Source: Tausonia pullulans
Lineage: Eukaryota > Basidiomycota > Tremellomycetes > Cystofilobasidiales > Mrakiaceae
Length of the DNA: 64,000 bases
Assembly: GCA_951802195.1 (NCBI GenBank)
Contig: OX637620.1
Location: 1,302,001 to 1,366,000 of the forward strand
Reading direction: 5' to 3'
The translations under genes were made by a program, and so were the position numbers. The notes under the pieces are model-generated. The model saw only the letters and a program-made list of their open reading frames with translations, ran no database searches and had not been told where the DNA came from. Shown here piece by piece: positions 59,564 to 64,000 of the stretch (position 1 is its first letter; every line of letters starts with the position of its first letter).

Positions 59564-59871
59564 TGCGATGAGTGGAGAACTGTGATCCAGCTCGTGTGTT
59601 GTGAATTCAAGCCATCGTCCCTCGTGCACGGACGCGCTAAATCTCGCGCAGCAGCCCGAGTTCCTCAGCAACCTGAAAAGTGTATTGTGACAAGACTCGT
59701 TCTGTCATTGCTTGCTTGACAAATCCCTCGGCTTGACACTTAAGTACGACGTTGCTTAACGACGGACACGTCCTGAACCCACGCGACCTCGACCCGTCGT
59801 CATCTCGCCGTCAACCATCACTTGATATCGCCTACGTCCGCCCAGCGATTGGTGCCTCGTCGTCTCACTCG
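59564..59871. other. Spacer between PUS1 and VPS23
   Basis: PUS1 3' flank and VPS23 promoter. The VPS23 frame is open from 59752 but lacks an ATG before 59872. No other feature seen. Confidence 0.5.
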
Positions 59872-62034
59872 ATGCCTGCCCCGCACATCTCGCAGTGGCT
59901 CTCCCAGGCCCTTGGCTCGTACCGCACCAGGGATGCCGTCCAGCGCGATGTCGAACTCGCCCTCGACACCTACCCATCACTCAAGATCAAGACGGACCAG
60001 TACAGTGAGCAGGCGTCCTTGACCCGAATCTTTCGTCCCATGCGTCTGTCCAGCTGAGTACAGCTCGCCCCTTCTCGCAGCCTACGACGACGGCCGCACG
60101 CTCCTCCTCCTCTGCATCCACGGCACATTACCCATCACTTACGCCGGCGCCCGATACAACGTCCCCATCCACTGCTGGCTCCCGCTCGAGAGCCCGCGCG
60201 AGCCGCCGATCGTGTACGTCGTCCCGACAAGCACGATGCTCGTCCGCAAGGGAAACGGCGTTGCGCTCGACGGCCGCGTTGAGGACACAGAAACAAGCTA
60301 TCTCGGCCGTTGGCGCCGCAAACCCGAGGTCTGTTCCAATGTCGAGCCTCGACAACGCCTCCGGCTCTTTATCCCTTCTTGCTGAGACGTGTGCATACTG
60401 CATATTTAGGCCCACTCACTGCTTTCCCTTCTTCAAACCCTCGTCGACGCCTTCTCGGCGGCCCCTCCGGTCTATGCGAAGCCCAAGGCGGCGACTCCTC
60501 AGTCCTCCTCGCCTGCTTCTCCTACGGCCTCATCCTCCACCTCGAATCCTCCCCGTCTTGGCTCCCAACAGGCTGCCCGATCAGAGGTACGTAGTTAGCC
60601 TGAGAGTGACACTAAGCGCGTCCGCTGGCTCGTATGCCGTTTCCGGTGATGTTAGATCGCGTCTGATCCTCCATCCCTCCCGCCGCTACCTCTCCTTCCA
60701 GTCGCTCCCGACGTACTCTCGCCCGCCCCCTCTTCCACCTCTTCCTCCTCAGACGCCGCCCATGGGGGGGCATCACACTAGTCAGGGATCGATGTCGCCC
60801 CTGGGCGATCCACCAGCGCCTCAGCTCCCGCTCGGCGGCGCGTCGGGCTCTCCCGTCGCGCGGCCTCCTTGGCCTCCAGGAGCAGCACCTGGAGCTGGCT
60901 TTGGATACCAGAGTCCCCCGCCTCCACCGCTTCCCCCAACCTCGCCGACGGGTTCCGTGACGAGTCAAAATCAGCAGCCGCCTTACTCTGGACATCGGAT
61001 TCCTTACCCAGGTCAACAGCCGCCGCCACGTATGCCGTCGACCGATCCGCCCTCCGGTCCTGGGTGGGCCACACCGTCGCCTCCGCTTCCCGGATGGCAA
61101 GGACATCATCAGCAGCGAGAGTCGATTGGTGGCGGTGGGCCCCCTCCTCCTCAAATCCCTGGGACGCTTCACGCGTTCTCGCAGCAGCAGCAGCCGTATC
61201 GACCGCCGCCTCCGCCCTTAACGGCCCAACTGCAACAACCGTTTCCATCTTCCTTCCTTTCGACGGGCCCTCCTCCCCCATCAGTCCAGGCACTTCCGCC
61301 GCCCATTCCAACGCCCTCGACGCGTCCTCCGGTCGCTTCTACCCCTTCCGTTCCTATTCCCGATCTTCTCTCTGCTGCGTCCCCCCCTCCTTCTCCGTCA
61401 GCCGAGAAGTCGGCTCTCCCTTCCGCCGGCCCTCCACCGCCACCACCCCCCAACCCGGAGCTACTCCTCCTGCATTCTCATCTCCACTCGCACCTCTCCG
61501 CTGCTCGTGACGCGACGCTCAACTCGCTCCAGACGCGGCGCCACCGGCTCTCTCAGATCCGAGCCGACCTGGCTTCCGCTGAGCCTGCAATTGAGGATGA
61601 GAAAGCGAGACTTGGGGCCGTGCGAGACGTCTGTCTTGGTGTTGGTGACCGTATGAGAGGGAGCGTGAAGAAGCTCGAGGCCAGGGTTGCGATGCTCGAG
61701 CAACGAGGCGAGATCAGCGTCGATGAGGTGGTTTGCTCGACGACGATCGTTTACAACCAGTGCGCGAGCCGGCCATCATTGCTTTTCCCATTTGGTCTGA
61801 ACCGAACCACTGACGCTGGCCCCTTACTTTCCCAGGCTCATCGATCTCGTCGCCGAGGATGCCGCCCTCTCGGACGCGCTCTACCAGCTTTCCCGCGCGC
61901 TTCACGCCGACCGGATTGACATCACGCGCTTTCTCAAGCAGGCCCGCGTTCTCGCGCGAGAGCAATTCCTCAAGCGGGCGCTTGTCGAGCGCATTTTGTC
62001 GGGCGGGGGAAAGGTGCCGACAGGCTCAGGATAG
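59872..62034 (+). CDS. VPS23: ESCRT-I subunit Vps23 (TSG101)
   Basis: The ubiquitin-binding subunit of ESCRT-I that sorts cargo into multivesicular bodies. About 610 residues. The N-terminal UEV domain covers roughly residues 1-150: HISQWLSQALGSYRTRDAV, TYDDGRTLLLLCIHGTLPIT, YNVPIHCWLPLESPREPPIV, YVVPTSTMLVRKGNGVALDG, SYLGRWRRKPE; the catalytic Cys of E2 enzymes is absent, as expected. A long Pro/Gln/Ser-rich linker follows (PPPPPLPPTSPTGS; QQQPYRPPPPPLT). A coiled coil (RRHRLSQIRADLASAEPAIE, KKLEARVAMLEQRGEISVDE) leads to the steadiness box: LIDLVAEDAALSDALYQLSR, RIDITRFLKQARVLAREQFL, KRALVERIL. The end is at TAG 62032-62034. The start is the first ATG in frame. Confidence 0.94.
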
Positions 62035-62129
62035 TGACGGGGAGGCGAGCAGGGAAGGAGCGCAGGTGGAGATGATGATCATCATGTAGCTAGCTTGAGA
62101 AAAAAGCAACATGCAAGGGAAAAAGGTTC

Positions 62130-62146
62130 GGGGGGGGGGGGGGGGG
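62130..62146. repeat. G17 homopolymer in a convergent spacer
   Basis: Seventeen G on the + strand in the 164-bp gap between the stops of VPS23 and the deubiquitinase gene; C on the sense strand of the latter. Confidence 0.93.
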
Positions 62147-62198
62147 AGAAAACGAACGAGAATGGTGAAAAGAGAGAGGGCGCCACCCTAGCGTTCCG

Positions 62199-64000
62199 TT
62201 AGAAGAGCGTCCGGTGAACGGCGTCGACGAGGTCCTGACCCTTCCTCGCGTACACGAGCAGGTATGGGTTGGCATTGGACCCGGCAGTGTCACCGAGGAC
62301 CTCTTCCTTAGTCGCGCGAGTGACGGTCTGGTCATTGAACTTGATCCATTCGTCTGGCTTGTTCGGAAGGTTGCGCTGGTAGAGGTAATCTATGACGCGG
62401 AAGACGATCGGTTAGCAGAAGAAGCGCGCACCCGCGACTTATGGGACCACACACAGTGACCAAAGCCGGCATCGCCCCGGTGGATAAAGACGGACGAGAG
62501 CTCGTACGCGAGCTCCTTTTCCGTTTCCCAGATCCCCTCGACCTCGGTCTTCTCCTCCTTGATCTCTCGCTCGAGCTGCTCCACCTCGCGCTCTACAGCT
62601 TCCTTCTCACGCGCAAGGTCCGCTTTGAGCTCGTCGATGTCGGTGGCAGCCTCGAAAGTCGCCAGCGGAGAGTCCAGGGCACTGAGGATATCAATTAGGT
62701 TCCCAAGCGATTCCGCGCGGGAGCGTTTCTGTTCCAGACGAAGATGGGCATCAGCTTCAACTCACACAAGAGGAAGAATGTAGGTAAAACGCACCCGAGG
62801 GTTAATAAGCTCAAGCACACGATCTCGCTTCTCGCGGATCGAGCTCGTGAGAGCAGAGGCGGCCTCCATCCTCGGGTCGCCACCGTCGACGCAGAAGCGG
62901 TCCATGAAGAGCGTCTCCGGAAACTGGAGATAAGCGTTGCTTTTATACGACCGAGCAGTCTCGCGATCGAATTGTGCGCGCTTAACGGATGGATCTTCGG
63001 TCAGAGGCTTCAAAACAAAGAGAGACAGTGCGAGAGTGCGGGAGCGCACCTGGAGCTGAACGTGGAGCATTCTCGGCAGCTCAACGGGGACCTCCTGGAG
63101 GAGGGCTTTGCGGCCCTCCGACTCAAGCTCCGAGGGAGCGTAGTAGTCTGTAAGACCGTCGTAGAGATCCTTAGACGTACCGGTCTCGCCAACATTGAGG
63201 AGAATGTGGTTGAAGACAACGTCCTTGTCGTGAACCGCCGACGGTGTGTCCTCGCCCTCGAACTGGATCATCTGGCGTGCTTTGCCATAGAAGAGCCTGT
63301 AGAGATGACGCCTCGTCAGTTCCAGGAATGAAAGCTCACAAACGAAGCATTGCTAAGCACTGCTTGATAAGGTTCGCATCTCCAGGCTTGACGAGCTCAA
63401 GCTTGGCTGGGTCGAAGGCGGCCTCGATTTGGAAGAGGCAGTTGTCCAGGCATTCAGAGACATCGTGTTGCTTGCCTGGATGAAGGGAATAACGGTGGAT
63501 GTGGTTCAGAGATGGCGCCTACTAGACATACGGGCGAAGCATGGACGGACCGAACATCATGCCCCCCGAGTCCGATGCGGAAGGTGGGGCCACCGATGCG
63601 ACTGGCCGAGGGGGCAGGGGAGGGGGGGCGATCTTCTCCGGGAGCTGCTCGAACTTGACTCCTTTGACAGTTGGGGCAGCAGCAACCAAGCCAGTCTCGG
63701 GAGTCGCGTCTGATTCAGCCACCATCAGCACTGGCTCTGACGTGATCCCCTCAGGTCCAGGAGTCTGATGGCGGAGAGACCTGGCGTAGTGGATATCCGA
63801 AGAGTCCTTTCGCAACGCCTTGCGGGCCGACGTCGGGGAGAGCAATGGCGAAGGCTCCGGCGAAGGCACAGTTGAGACATCGGAACGGGTGTCGTCCTCA
63901 GCTGTCAAAGTGGTCATCTCCGAGTCGCCGACCTCGGCGGGAGCAGCAGCCTCCTGAGAAACGGATTCGGCGGTGATGAGAGGAAAGACCTGTGCCTGCG
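62199..64000 (-). CDS. Ubiquitin-specific protease, UBP2/USP25/28 type (C-terminal part)
   Basis: The gene enters from the right edge; its N-terminus, including the catalytic Cys box, lies beyond 64000. The first visible exon (open to the edge) is disordered, with Ser/Pro motifs (SDVSTVPSPEPSPLLSPTSA). Next come the Gln-Asp box RQHDVSECLDNCLFQIEAAF, then RLFYGKARQMI, NVGETGTSKDLYDGLTDYY, PRMLHVQLQRAQFDRETARS and SYKSNAYLQFPETLFMDRF. A coiled coil follows (KREKEAVEREVE-like EREIKEEKTEVEGIWETEKE). The His box is HRGDAGFGHYYLYQRNLP with the catalytic His in GHY, then DEWIKFNDQTVTRATKEEV and NANPYLLVYARKGQDLVD. It ends VHRTLF at TAA 62199-62201. The enzyme removes ubiquitin from substrates; yeast Ubp2 prefers K63 chains, but preference here is unknown. 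Confidence 0.93.

Noticed and set aside
60612-61311. Long minus-strand open frames opposite VPS23
   Set aside because: They are antisense shadows of the Pro/Gln-rich linker; Arg/Gly-rich content with no family match.

Overview
The window looks like nuclear DNA from a basidiomycete yeast. It is GC-rich and densely packed. Almost every gene is cut by short GT-AG introns of about 50-100 bp, 5' flanks are CT-rich, and the proteins are of fungal type (CAP59/CMT1-like mannosyltransferase, MP88-like mannoprotein, basidiomycete small secreted protein, Zn2Cys6 regulator). The style suggests Pucciniomycotina (Rhodotorula/Sporobolomyces-like), but that placement is inference. No rRNA, tRNA, CRISPR array or intact transposon was recognised.

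Layout. 1-117: end of an unidentified gene. 1.2-16.7 kb: a surface and secretion stretch with an MP88-like GPI mannoprotein, a large aromatic-acid-exporter/FUSC-like membrane protein, a GT69 mannosyltransferase, a PL14-like secreted lyase and a small secreted protein followed by a decayed partial copy of itself. 17.7-25 kb: glutathione synthetase, a small coiled-coil protein and a three-repeat MYB regulator. 25-27.3 kb: the largest stretch without a gene. 27.3-40.5 kb: Ran GTPase, mitochondrial D-lactate dehydrogenase, a Zn2Cys6 transcription factor and an MFS sugar transporter. 41-64 kb: a compact housekeeping block with a CHFR-like RING/PBZ ubiquitin ligase, glycolipid transfer protein, M28 carboxypeptidase, ESCRT-III Vps20, TIP41, GPI transamidase PIG-T/Gpi16, spliceosomal RED/IK, tRNA pseudouridine synthase Pus1, ESCRT-I Vps23 and the C-terminal part of a UBP2/USP25/28-type deubiquitinase.

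The genes do not form one pathway. Loose themes are cell-surface glycans at the left, and ubiquitin/endosome traffic at the right (CHFR-like ligase, Vps20, Vps23, deubiquitinase). The strongest structural signals are at the RNA level: coding microexons of 7-17 nt, a GC-AG intron in VPS20, a zinc cluster split over three exons with one of 15 nt, and long C homopolymers that lie on the sense strand of introns. All exon calls were made by eye from splice consensus, frame and family conservation; coordinates give the span from start codon to stop codon including introns.
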